This document shows, piece by piece, positions 10,601 to 17,634 of a stretch of 35,338 nucleotides of DNA. Location: positions 1 through 35,338 of the forward strand of contig JACJYP010000020.1 in the NCBI GenBank assembly GCA_020636045.1. The letters run 5' to 3'. Position 1 is the first letter of the stretch. Each line of letters opens with the position of its first letter. The notes beneath the pieces are model-generated. The model was given only the letters and a program-made list of their open reading frames with translations. It did not search any database and had not been told where the DNA came from. Origin of the DNA: Lewinellaceae bacterium (GTDB taxonomy: Bacteria; Bacteroidota; Bacteroidia; Chitinophagales; Saprospiraceae). The position numbers were made by a program, and so were the translations under genes.

Positions 10601-13600
10601 CAGCTTAATCAACAACGGCACGCTTACAGTGTTGGGCCTTGGCTTTGGCATACCAACTAATGTATCGGTACAAGGGGACGGGGAATATATCTTCTCCGGC
10701 ACCACCTCCAGCATTAGCCTTATTGGCGGCACCTTCAACCCCGGCACTTCCACCGTTATCTTTTCCGGAACGGGTACTCAATCCATTTCATCAGGATTTA
10801 ATTTATACAACCTCGTGATTGACAAACCATCAGGCAATGCCCAACTGGGTGGGAACATCACAGTTGCCAATGAGCTGAATATGGTTTCCGGTAATTTAGA
10901 TTTGCGGGCAAAGGAACTTGAGCTCATTGGCAACGGCGCTATCATTGGGGAAGGGCCATCCAGCTACATTTACGGTATTCCTCCTCCTCCTTTCACTGGT
11001 TTTGGCGGTGTGGTGAAAAAGACCGTTGACCTGGACGATCCCACGGCGGCCAACCCCGGCAATATCGGGGTCAGCATTACTTCCCCGGCCAATCTCGGCT
11101 CTACCACCATTCAGCGGGGGCACGATGTACAACAAGTCAACGGGGAAGCGAGTATCCTTCGCTACTACGACATCTCCCCGGCCAATAATACCGGGCTGGA
11201 CGCTACGGTGCGCTTCAGCTACTTCGACCATGAACTCAACGGCCTGGTGGAGGGTGAGCTGAGCCCGTACCGTTTCACCGGCACGGATTGGGATTTTTAT
11301 GCGGCAAGTGCCAGGGATGCCACCGCCAACTGGGTGGAAACCCAAAACGTGGATGCCTTTTCTAAATGGACCCTGGCTACCGCCTGTGATTTTACTACAT
11401 ATTACGCTGACGCGGACGGTGACGGCTACGGCGACCCGATGGTTTCCGGCCTTTTCTGTGATGCTCCGGATGGGTATGTGTTGGATAACACGGATTGCGA
11501 TGACAGCAATGCCGCCAGCTTCCCCGGCAATCCAGAAATATGCGATGGCATCGACAACAATTGCAATGGCACGGTGGATGAGGGGCTGAGTGGCCTGACT
11601 TACCTTGGAAGCGTCACTTTTTCCGATCAGTCTGAAATTGATGCCTGGCCGGGCTGCTATACCAGCATTACCGGAAACCTCCTTTTTGACAATGGGAGTT
11701 CCATCACCGATTTGTCCCCATTGACGAATCTCACCAGTGTTGGTGGGTCGCTCCAGGTTTTTAATTGCGATGCTCTGCCCGATTTGGATGGGTTGGAAAA
11801 TATCACTTCCGTGGGCGGCGAAATTACCATCTCCAATAATGACAACCTGGTGCAGGTAGATGCTTTGAATGGCCTCAGTTCGGTTGTCGGTGATTTGACC
11901 ATTTTTAATAATTCCAATTTGGCCAACCTGGATGGCCTCGTCCATATCACCTCCATCGGCGGTGAAATGAATATCAGTTTTAATTCCCAACTGACAGACC
12001 TCGACGGTTTGTCCAATGTAACATCCGTAGCGAACCGCCTCGACATTGTAAACAACGCCGTCCTTAGCGACTGCTGCGGCATCCATTATTTATTGGAAAC
12101 ACCCGGTGCGGTGGGCAACACCATTCTCATCGCCAACAACGACACCGGCTGCGACAGCGAGACCGAAGTGGTCACCTATTGTGTAGATGCCGATAATGAT
12201 GGGTTCAGCATGAATGACGGGGACTGCGACGACGGCAATGCCGACGTGAACCCCGGCATCACCGAAATCTGCAACGGCATCGACGATAACTGTGACGGTC
12301 AGGTCGATGAAGGGTTTGACCTGGACGGAGACGGCTATACCATTTGTGAAGGTGACTGCAATGACACCGACGCCAATGTCAATCCCAGCCCCGACTGCTC
12401 CACCATCACCCGTATCTGGACGGGGCATATCAGCACCGACTGGGAAGAGGCCTGCAATTGGTCGCCAAACTGTGTGCCGACGGCAGACGACGATGTGACC
12501 ATCCCGAATGTGGCGAACAACCCCGTCATTTCCGGCTCGACGGCGGCAGTAGCCAAATCGGTCACGGTGAATAACGGCAGCGTATTGGCCATACTTGCAG
12601 GCGGTAGCCTGGCCATCAATGGCTCAACATCAACAGCACTGACCCTGAATGGGGAAGTCGAAAACTATGGGACTATTGAAATTGGAACTTCAGTAGGAAT
12701 TGGCTGGGCAGGTATGCTTATTAAAGGAAGTTTTTTTAATCGTAGCGGCGCCAATCTGACTATTGAAAATACAAGCGGTAGTGGAATATCAGGGACTTCT
12801 AACAGTCCCCAATTCCTCAACGAAAGTGGGGCTACGATTTCCATTGGTCAAGCAGGTGGACAAGGCCTTCATATCAAAGATGCCAGTTTTATTAACGAAG
12901 GGGAGTTAACCATTTCCCAGATAACAGAAAGAGGCTTCTACCAAATCGGTGGGACATTTTTGAATGGAGCCTGTGGTACCTTCTATCTATCAGGCTTACT
13001 ACATAAAACTAATAGTGGTGGCTCTTTTTCTAATAGTGGCCTGTTCGTGGTCAACACTTCGGATACCCATATCAATAACGGTCTTACTAACAACGGCATT
13101 CTTGCCTACCCACAGGGCAACCCCATCCCGAACGTGACCAACAACGAAATTATCATCGCCCCCACGGCCACTACGGACTGCGCCTCCGTCAGCCCCGCTT
13201 TCAGCCTCGGCGCCACGGTGGACTTCAACATCCTCGGCATTTTCACTGACGCCGATGCCACACAGTCTGCGGGGACGTACGATGTGACGACGAACGCTTT
13301 TACCCCTGCCAATGCCTTGGCGCAGGGAACCACTGTTTTTTATGTAAAAATAGAAGACCCCGTGGGCGGCTGCACCCGCACCGTGGAATGGACGGTGAAC
13401 AACACTGAAAACTGCAACGGCCTGAACATCAGCGGTACGATCACCTGGGAACACGACGGTGTGAGCGGCGTCAACAACGCCACGGTCAATGTCACCGGCG
13501 CAGGCAACGGCAGCGATGCCAGCGATACGAACGGCGATTATGCGGTGAACATCCCTTCGGGCACCGGTAATTTTACGGTGAAACCGGTCAAAAATATCAA

Positions 13601-14663
13601 TAAACTCAACGGCGTAACCAGCGCCGATATCACGGCCATTCAGCAACACGTGGCCAATATAGCCCCGCTGCCGGCGCCTTTCAAGCGTATCGCTGCCGAT
13701 GTGAACAAAAGCAATTCAATCACAGCCTTTGACGCCTCGTTGTTGAATCAGGCACTCCTGGGCAATCCGTCAGCCATGAACCTGATCACTTCATGGCGAT
13801 TCGTACCCGAAAGTTATGTATTCTCCAACCCGAATGCACCCTGGGGCTTTCCCGAGCAAATCAACCTGTCGGATGTAAGCAGCAATGTGAGCGGCCAGGA
13901 TTTCAAAGGCATCAAAATAGGCGACGTGGTGAGCACCTGGGCCAACCCGGCCAATTTCAGCGCCGGCGAGCCGTTGGTGCTCCGGATACAGGACCGTGTT
14001 TTGAAAACGGGTCAGCCACTCGATGTGGAATTCCGCGCCGATCAACTCGGTGACCTGAACTCCTTCCAGTTCGCGTTGTATTTCGACCCTGCACAATTGG
14101 CATTGGTGGAAATAGAACCGCTCAACGGTTTGCCGCTCTCGATAGACAATTTCGGCACCTACAATGAAGCCGAAGGCGAGATCCGGATGCTGTGGTCGCA
14201 AGCCGGCCCGGTTGTGCTGGACGAAGCCGCACCGATATTCCGCCTGCGCTTCCAGGCATTGGAAAGCGGCGCCTTGTTGAGCCAGGTACTGCGGCTGAAC
14301 GAAGATGCCCTGCCGGCACACGCATACAACAGCGCGTATGCAGAATCGGAGGTGCAAATACAGTTTCTGGAGACCATCGCCACGGGCAATCCGGACCAGG
14401 GCGAAGTTCTGAGCCTGGAAGCCTGGCCGAATCCCTTTAGAGAGAGTATTGAATTGCAATTCAGTCTGCCTCAGGCCGGCGACACCGAAATACGGGTCTA
14501 TGACACGGCGGGCCGGATTCAATTTTCGAAAAAGGCGGACTACGCCGCCGGCGGGCACAACGAACGTTTGGAGATTGCCGGAAATACATCGGGTATGTAT
14601 CTGGTAGAACTTCGGAGCGCCGCCGGGAGAGCCGTTATTCCGATTGTGCGGGTCGATAAATAA
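7647..14663 (+). CDS. Giant T9SS-secreted mosaic adhesin-like protein with glycine-rich domain (paralog 2)
   Basis: A secreted protein of about 2,338 aa. The ATG at 7647 is chosen because it opens a signal peptide (MKNIPSFLSVIALALIHIF, cleavage near SAQ). A glycine-rich domain (~70-330) resembles the ALK/LTK-type glycine-rich region and contains long Gly runs. NW-type 'WTG..W..NW' modules begin near 335, 808 and 1591, with ~50-residue solenoid repeats after the first. MopE-like calcium loops with 'EICDGIDNNCNGTVDEG' type motifs lie near 1252-1314 and 1512-1584. They flank a leucine-rich, receptor-L-domain-like segment (~1318-1495, repeated 'LdGLenItSVGGeitI'). The C-terminus repeats paralog 1: carboxypeptidase-regulatory-like, dockerin-like, cohesin-like and T9SS sorting domain (AWPNPF). 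An adhesive or matrix role is inferred. Confidence 0.9.
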   Translation: MKNIPSFLSVIALALIHIFSPTAELSAQTLNDNGSTYTINANGSEQRLGSAQDYTIPSNTSYNSISFTLRGGDGGYAEAGTSDGDPCKSNGGAGATTEALFWIGNGTNELKPGGTIRFIVGKHGENDVVGGSANAAGSGGGGTAVLYRPNSTADWTILAVAGGGGGAHQGNAFFSCLDSQKGQGGRASENGGNGEGTNAGSGGANGNGGGGGTHVFNHGDGGGGAYSDGDGAGNDPLYIGGGAGYPDGGNGVNQGGNDGGYGFGGGGGAGANGGGGGGGYSGGGGGATFNNGGGGGSYVNSSYDLSSTKTDGALGGGNSQNGHVDYTFISTEVVWTGAVDHNWHNSSNWSPGKVPSSNDIVYIPAAANIPYVWTTADAREVQVFSGGNLTLQPNSTLNLYPNNANGISNFGTITNNAGEINIARYNGNSNNDGILNQGGTFINKSGGVINIEGLDRYGIFNDFFASFINEAGGTIHIGTESSQISGTGIVNKSGSFFTNFGILNIRNINSDGIESSSNFTNTANGLIKISQTAGAGIKCVGSTFTNDGEIRMGENGNIGNIGVHTISPAIFRNNATSTLSIWQSNSFGVFVQENSTLENFGDVTVGGLGGGGILGDVAIVVLGSFTNKQGGEIFIDQTALVAILNGSPGYLGVFNNEGNIAIGSVASTGGDGIQNQGTFNNTSTGSIDIVRTGGNGNGIYNANGSFTNSGLLKIGENGSIANAAIRNGAGATTPDFSNSSCSALIHIFDKSIIDAGNSFTNSNTILQESTGDSNIETNNGIILYNAGTFTADNGNAPVSFSGSLLNRKIWTGCASNDWATAENWASPGAPTASSYVTINPTANNPVIAAATAAQAEFIVMEPGANLTNNGSLTVTDGSFLVPTGSTLAGNGTYFFPRNFLVNGTFIPGTSTVTMNGIDPVGIYSPNGPLDFYTLVIDKPSDVSTSINANVTVTNDLDINSGILNISSGSSLTTTYFLPFNPSAGTSLINNGTLTVLGLGFGIPTNVSVQGDGEYIFSGTTSSISLIGGTFNPGTSTVIFSGTGTQSISSGFNLYNLVIDKPSGNAQLGGNITVANELNMVSGNLDLRAKELELIGNGAIIGEGPSSYIYGIPPPPFTGFGGVVKKTVDLDDPTAANPGNIGVSITSPANLGSTTIQRGHDVQQVNGEASILRYYDISPANNTGLDATVRFSYFDHELNGLVEGELSPYRFTGTDWDFYAASARDATANWVETQNVDAFSKWTLATACDFTTYYADADGDGYGDPMVSGLFCDAPDGYVLDNTDCDDSNAASFPGNPEICDGIDNNCNGTVDEGLSGLTYLGSVTFSDQSEIDAWPGCYTSITGNLLFDNGSSITDLSPLTNLTSVGGSLQVFNCDALPDLDGLENITSVGGEITISNNDNLVQVDALNGLSSVVGDLTIFNNSNLANLDGLVHITSIGGEMNISFNSQLTDLDGLSNVTSVANRLDIVNNAVLSDCCGIHYLLETPGAVGNTILIANNDTGCDSETEVVTYCVDADNDGFSMNDGDCDDGNADVNPGITEICNGIDDNCDGQVDEGFDLDGDGYTICEGDCNDTDANVNPSPDCSTITRIWTGHISTDWEEACNWSPNCVPTADDDVTIPNVANNPVISGSTAAVAKSVTVNNGSVLAILAGGSLAINGSTSTALTLNGEVENYGTIEIGTSVGIGWAGMLIKGSFFNRSGANLTIENTSGSGISGTSNSPQFLNESGATISIGQAGGQGLHIKDASFINEGELTISQITERGFYQIGGTFLNGACGTFYLSGLLHKTNSGGSFSNSGLFVVNTSDTHINNGLTNNGILAYPQGNPIPNVTNNEIIIAPTATTDCASVSPAFSLGATVDFNILGIFTDADATQSAGTYDVTTNAFTPANALAQGTTVFYVKIEDPVGGCTRTVEWTVNNTENCNGLNISGTITWEHDGVSGVNNATVNVTGAGNGSDASDTNGDYAVNIPSGTGNFTVKPVKNINKLNGVTSADITAIQQHVANIAPLPAPFKRIAADVNKSNSITAFDASLLNQALLGNPSAMNLITSWRFVPESYVFSNPNAPWGFPEQINLSDVSSNVSGQDFKGIKIGDVVSTWANPANFSAGEPLVLRIQDRVLKTGQPLDVEFRADQLGDLNSFQFALYFDPAQLALVEIEPLNGLPLSIDNFGTYNEAEGEIRMLWSQAGPVVLDEAAPIFRLRFQALESGALLSQVLRLNEDALPAHAYNSAYAESEVQIQFLETIATGNPDQGEVLSLEAWPNPFRESIELQFSLPQAGDTEIRVYDTAGRIQFSKKADYAAGGHNERLEIAGNTSGMYLVELRSAAGRAVIPIVRVDK
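13142..14663 (+). repeat. ~1.5-kb near-identical 3' block shared with the upstream paralog (copy 2)
   Basis: Partner of 5670-7191 at a constant offset of 7,472 bp. The central and N-terminal parts of the two genes are far more diverged. The similarity is therefore concentrated at the 3' end, as expected from recent module duplication or gene conversion. Confidence 0.85.
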
Positions 14664-14702
14664 AGCGGAAGCAACGCTGGAAAATATTCTTCATGAACAG
14701 GG

Positions 14703-14733
14703 CCGAACCTCTGCAAAGGGGTTCGGTTTTTTT
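14703..14733 (+). terminator. Rho-independent terminator after the second giant gene
   Basis: CCGAACC and GGTTCGG form a stem around a loop of about 10 nt, followed by a run of Ts. It lies 40 bp after the stop codon and is a strong intrinsic terminator. Confidence 0.85.
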
Positions 14734-14914
14734 AAACGTGTTCGGACATTTGCAAAAAAGGTCCCGAATGCGTTCATGTATAACATTGCGCCCAAAAACG
14801 CCACAATAACAAGATTGAAAACCACTGATCCATCCTCTGCCGATCAATGATAAAGCGGATATTTGTGTCAATGTAACTTCAGGCTTGATGTAGGGGGGCA
14901 GTTTCACCCGTGTA

Positions 14915-15181
14915 TCAGGCTGCTTTTCCCAGTCGTTCTTTTACTATCCCTACCATGAAATCCCGAACATCGGGAGAACTTTTTACGAGGTCATACGGCA
15001 ACCGGATAATGAATTGGTGCCTTCCCTTTTCGTCGATCCATTCATCTTCTTCCTGGTCGGTTTCGTCTTGCGTACACAGGAAGGTAATCCCTACGTTAGG
15101 CCATTGGGGAAATTGGGCGGCGACGTATTGTGTGTCTACCTTGTCGGCAATTTCCTCTTCGACAATTTTTGTAACTAACAT
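14915..15181 (-). CDS. 88-aa hypothetical protein, tandem copy A
   Basis: I do not recognise the family. The protein is 88 aa, acidic in the middle (TQDETDQEEDEW), with no signal peptide or membrane segment, so probably cytosolic. It is closely related to the gene at 15299-15565: both share LCTQDETDQEEDEW, 'FIIRLPYDLVKSSPDVRDFM' and a 'KERLG' end. The pair arose by a tandem duplication of about 384 bp that also copied sequence downstream of the stop codon. I see no clear TAnnTTTG element directly upstream, so it may be read through from its neighbour or use a weaker promoter. Confidence 0.7.
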   Translation of the reverse strand: MLVTKIVEEEIADKVDTQYVAAQFPQWPNVGITFLCTQDETDQEEDEWIDEKGRHQFIIRLPYDLVKSSPDVRDFMVGIVKERLGKAA

Positions 15182-15298
15182 GGCCTGAAATAGGTATGGG
15201 ATTGGTGGAACTAACCTGACTCCACAATATTTTAACTATCAATAACTTAGGAGGAATTTTTGAAGTAGTAGTGTAAATAATCAGGTTTTACCCGTGTA

Positions 15299-15565
15299 TC
15301 AGGCTGTTTCCCCTAACCGTTCCTTTACGATCGCCACCATGAAATCCCGAACATCAGGAGAACTTTTTACAAGATCGTACGGTAACCGGATGATAAAATT
15401 ATGTCTGCCTTTATCATCCACCCATTCATCTTCTTCCTGATCGGTTTCATCTTGCGTACATAGAAAGACGATACCGACATTTTGCACGTGTGAGAACTGT
15501 GCGGAAACATACTGAGTGTCGATTTTATCGGCCACAGCTTGTTCTACAATTTTGGTAATGTCCAC
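15299..15565 (-). CDS. 88-aa hypothetical protein, tandem copy B
   Basis: Paralog of the gene at 14915-15181 with the same length and about four in five identical residues by eye. It is a small, acidic, apparently soluble protein of unknown function. A -7 element matching TAnnTTTG (TAACTTTG at 15589-15582, minus strand) lies 17 bp upstream of the ATG, so this copy has its own candidate promoter with a short leader. The best-conserved part is the acidic segment plus RLPYDLVKSSPDVRDFM. That a pair was kept may mean dosage or diverging partners, but nothing here shows a function. Confidence 0.75.
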   Translation of the reverse strand: MDITKIVEQAVADKIDTQYVSAQFSHVQNVGIVFLCTQDETDQEEDEWVDDKGRHNFIIRLPYDLVKSSPDVRDFMVAIVKERLGETA

Positions 15566-15581
15566 GTTTGAAATTTTTTAT

Positions 15582-15589
15582 CAAAGTTA
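15582..15589 (-). promoter_or_regulatory. Candidate -7 promoter element for 88-aa copy B
   Basis: On the minus strand this reads TAACTTTG, a full match to the Bacteroidota TAnnTTTG pattern, about 17 bp before the start codon. Confidence 0.45.
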
Positions 15590-15752
15590 GGAACAGCGCC
15601 AATATAATCCAAGCCCTATTTGAAGACCGGATTGTAAGGCGGGCGAATCAGTCTGTCTTTTTCAGGTCGGGCAAGGTTTTCAGGAAGCAGTGGATAAGAG
15701 AAAAGTTTGACCTGTTCTTCTCATTTCTTCATTAGTAGGGTAAACCCAAAGA

Positions 15753-16568
15753 TTAGGTTTCATAAGAATGTTTTTCTATACTTACTTCGCTTCCATGAGA
15801 TAGGTTATTTGGCGAAACTAAGATCACTTTGTCGAAGATCGTTTTATAAGGTGGGTTTTTATTAAGTTGATCTAAATCGTATTGATCTAAACCATATCCA
15901 ATGGTGTCAATTAGTACGAGCCACCATGTAGGATATTTTTGAAAGAATGGTTTTATTTTCTTCTCCTTCTCTGAAATTACAAATGGTAAGTGAGCGTGTA
16001 CATTTGCTACAACGAAACCTCCAGAATCGCCATCACCTGAACCGCCGAAAACGAATGGGCTTGATAGTCGTTCTTCAACAGGATAAATCTGTAAGGTCAA
16101 TTTTTCATTTACCTTCAGATTTACCCTGTTGCCAAAGTCAGAAAGATATTTATTTAAGGTGATGCGGACTTCATCGTATAAACTCTTAGAGGGTTTAAGA
16201 GGCCTCTCAAAGTCGATGAAGACATATACTGAATGAGAGGTTTGAATGTGTTTATATTCGCTAAGAATAGAGGTTATTGTTGGGACTAACTTATGTCCAA
16301 GATCTTCCAAGGCTTCCATGCTGTTGTCATTCCGAAAATATTGATTGAACCTTCTCACCTCTACTGCAATGCCTCTATTTAGCAAAAAGTCGGGAGGGAT
16401 ATTTCCATCTGGCTCAAATACGATGTCACGGTATCCTAAATGCTCCAGATATATTTTCGCCATTTCTTCTTTTTTTTCATTAGTAATAATTTTAGAAATT
16501 TTGAGCGTGACAAGATCGGATATCAAATAGTGTTTGAGTATGGCAGGTTCAAAGTATTTGTTCATCAT
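15753..16568 (-). CDS. 271-aa hypothetical protein, possible PD-(D/E)XK-like fold
   Basis: I do not recognise the family with certainty. It is a soluble 271-aa protein without signal peptide or membrane helices. Residues ~58-72 read PPDFLLNRGIAVEVR, resembling the core of restriction-endonuclease-like nucleases (D60, E70 and a basic residue two positions on, here Arg instead of Lys). A later segment holds GGSGDGDSGG (~175-184) and an aromatic 'TWWLVLIDT'. The gene is visibly more A+T-rich than its neighbours and lies between the 88-aa pair and ssrA, which suggests acquisition. The start is ATGATG at 16568/16565. Three bases separate it from a possible small upstream ORF. The nuclease idea is tentative. 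Confidence 0.65.
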   Translation of the reverse strand: MMNKYFEPAILKHYLISDLVTLKISKIITNEKKEEMAKIYLEHLGYRDIVFEPDGNIPPDFLLNRGIAVEVRRFNQYFRNDNSMEALEDLGHKLVPTITSILSEYKHIQTSHSVYVFIDFERPLKPSKSLYDEVRITLNKYLSDFGNRVNLKVNEKLTLQIYPVEERLSSPFVFGGSGDGDSGGFVVANVHAHLPFVISEKEKKIKPFFQKYPTWWLVLIDTIGYGLDQYDLDQLNKNPPYKTIFDKVILVSPNNLSHGSEVSIEKHSYET

Positions 16569-16571
16569 TTG

Positions 16572-16733
16572 TCAATCAAGAATCAAAAGGATGTCCGTTT
16601 TAATGCGGCTTATCAACTCGACTGCTACACCTGTTAGCGCATCTACCAAGTATAACAGGGCTCCTTCGCAGAAATAGTAAATGAATGGCTGAGGCGTGTT
16701 TCCCAAGGTCGCTAGGTTAATGTAGTTATACAT
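16572..16733 (-). CDS. Possible small ORF upstream of the 271-aa gene
   Basis: A short frame of 53 aa from the internal ATG at 16733, or 65 aa from a TTG at 16769. It is rich in hydrophobic and aromatic residues (NTPQPFIYYFCEGALLYLVD). Its stop lies three bases before the ATG of the 271-aa gene, so the two could be coupled. A weak -7-like TCACTTTG at 16774-16767 fits the internal start better than the TTG. I recognise no domain. It may be a genuine small protein, a remnant, or chance. Confidence 0.3.
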   Translation of the reverse strand: MYNYINLATLGNTPQPFIYYFCEGALLYLVDALTGVAVELISRIKTDILLILD

Positions 16734-16802
16734 CACCTGAATGGGAAAGTGAGCCCGATATTTTGCCAAAGTGACCTACCTATTACTATAGAACCCAAAA
16801 CA

Positions 16803-16838
16803 AAAAAAGCCAATCACCCTAACCTGGATGATTGGCTT
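16803..16838 (-). terminator. Rho-independent terminator of ssrA
   Basis: Read on the minus strand, AAGCCAATCA and TGATTGGCTT form a 10-bp stem around a 10-12-nt loop, followed by a run of T. It lies about 10 bp beyond the tmRNA 3' end. Confidence 0.85.
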
Positions 16839-16848
16839 GTAATGGTTG

Positions 16849-17236
16849 TGGAGCTGGCGGGAGTCGAACCCGCGTCCGGACAAAGCGCCGCAGCGCCTTC
16901 TACATGCTTAGTTTCCGCTTGAATTTTCGAGTGCGGGGTGGTCCGGAAACAGACCGGCCGCACCTTATCTCCTTAATTTCACCCTTCAGTCGGAGCATCC
17001 CGTCGGGCAATCCTGCTTTTTTGATGATGCGCGGCGACCTGTGTAGCAGGCATCAAGGCTCATCCCGCCTTGGCGGGAACGCGGCGCAAAGGCTTTCTAA
17101 TTCTCTGGAATTAGGCAGCCATGGCATACTGAGTGTTGCCAACTATAGTTCGGTCGTTATTTTTTACGGAGTAACCAACCATGCTCCGGCATGCTTGCGA
17201 AGCGACTACACTTTCCCGTCAATACCAGGCAGCCCC
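16849..17236 (-). ncRNA. ssrA: tmRNA (transfer-messenger RNA)
   Basis: This RNA rescues stalled ribosomes and tags incomplete proteins for degradation. On the minus strand it starts GGGGCTG (17236), followed by a tmRNA-type D-arm region (ATTGACGGGAAAGTGTAGTC). It ends with a T-arm GCGGG-TTCGACT-CCCGC, then CAGCTCC pairing with the 5' end, plus discriminator A. CCA is not encoded. The tag frame runs from 17140 to 17111. After TAGTT, the resume codon GGC starts GNTQYAMAA-stop, with the stop codon inside a CTAATT/AATTAG hairpin as usual. A CCGGAG/CTCCG pair upstream fits pseudoknot 1. Length is 388 nt. A 140-aa plus-strand ORF across it is spurious. Its 3' side borders the A+T-rich accessory patch. 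Confidence 0.95.
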
Positions 17237-17242
17237 TTGTTA

Positions 17243-17297
17243 TTGGAAACTTGAAATTAGAAATTGGAAATTGGGATACTTGAAATTAGAAATTGGA
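17243..17297. repeat. GAAATT-type short-period repeat tract
   Basis: Purine-rich tract built from units such as TTGAAATTAGAAATTGG, present twice with variations. In one frame it would encode WKLEIxNWKLE-like peptides. Related tracts lie at 27629-27648 and 27781-27816 in the opposite orientation. It sits directly upstream of the tmRNA 5' end. Confidence 0.7.
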
Positions 17298-17456
17298 CTT
17301 TGTGCTGTGGTCGGCTTATGCCAACTGTTGCGCAGGGATCCTATGATCCGGCATTTTTTCAACAATACATATGCAAAAGCCTGTGCTGTTGTTGATGTTT
17401 GCCGGAATAACATTAAAGTCGATCGTGTGGCGACACCAGTATTTCAAAGAGCGGTG

Positions 17457-17464
17457 CAAAGATA
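17457..17464 (-). promoter_or_regulatory. Candidate -7 promoter element for ssrA
   Basis: The minus strand reads TATCTTTG followed by CACCGC, almost the same as the element before tRNA-His (TATCTTTGCATCCGC at 29597). Transcription would begin near 17450, giving a precursor with about 210 nt before the mature tmRNA 5' end. I find no better TAnnTTTG closer in. Confidence 0.55.
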
Positions 17465-17569
17465 AACGGAAAACCGGTTCCGAAAGTTCGGCTTTTGTTT
17501 TGAATATTTTTGCATCCTGTTGACGCAGGCTTGCCGGCAGGTCACATGTTTTCTCCGGCGCAAAACACC

Positions 17570-17577
17570 TACCTTCG
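17570..17577 (+). promoter_or_regulatory. Weak candidate -7 element for the saccharopine dehydrogenase-like gene
   Basis: TACCTTCG differs from TAnnTTTG at one position and lies 57 bp upstream of the ATG. No clear -33 TTTG was seen. Confidence 0.3.
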
Positions 17578-17634
17578 CCGCGCTCCCCGATTGCCTGACC
17601 AGACAAACCGGCCGCCCGCCGCCACATAAAACAC

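Larger units (their letters stand above)
14906..15574. repeat. Tandem duplication containing the two 88-aa genes (period 384 bp)
   Basis: The sequence beginning ACCCGTGTATCAGGCTG at 14906 recurs at 15290, and the two reading frames keep the same 384-bp offset. The unit therefore covers one gene plus flanking DNA. Divergence is moderate, so the duplication is not very recent. Confidence 0.7.
17237..17634. other. Intergenic region upstream of ssrA and of the saccharopine dehydrogenase-like gene
   Basis: This 398-bp divergent spacer holds a short-period repeat tract (17243-17297), a strong -7 element pointing left (17457-17464) and a weaker candidate -7 element pointing right (17570-17577). I see no convincing gene in it. 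Confidence 0.6.

Noticed and set aside
10896..12086. A 396-aa minus-strand frame inside the second giant gene
   Set aside because: It is antisense to repetitive coding sequence with strong domain support on the plus strand.
14635..14907. Short frames on both strands after the second giant gene
   Set aside because: They overlap the terminator hairpin and show no protein-like features.
16832..17254. A 140-aa plus-strand frame over the tmRNA
   Set aside because: The DNA is fully explained by ssrA on the minus strand, with T-arm, tag and terminator.
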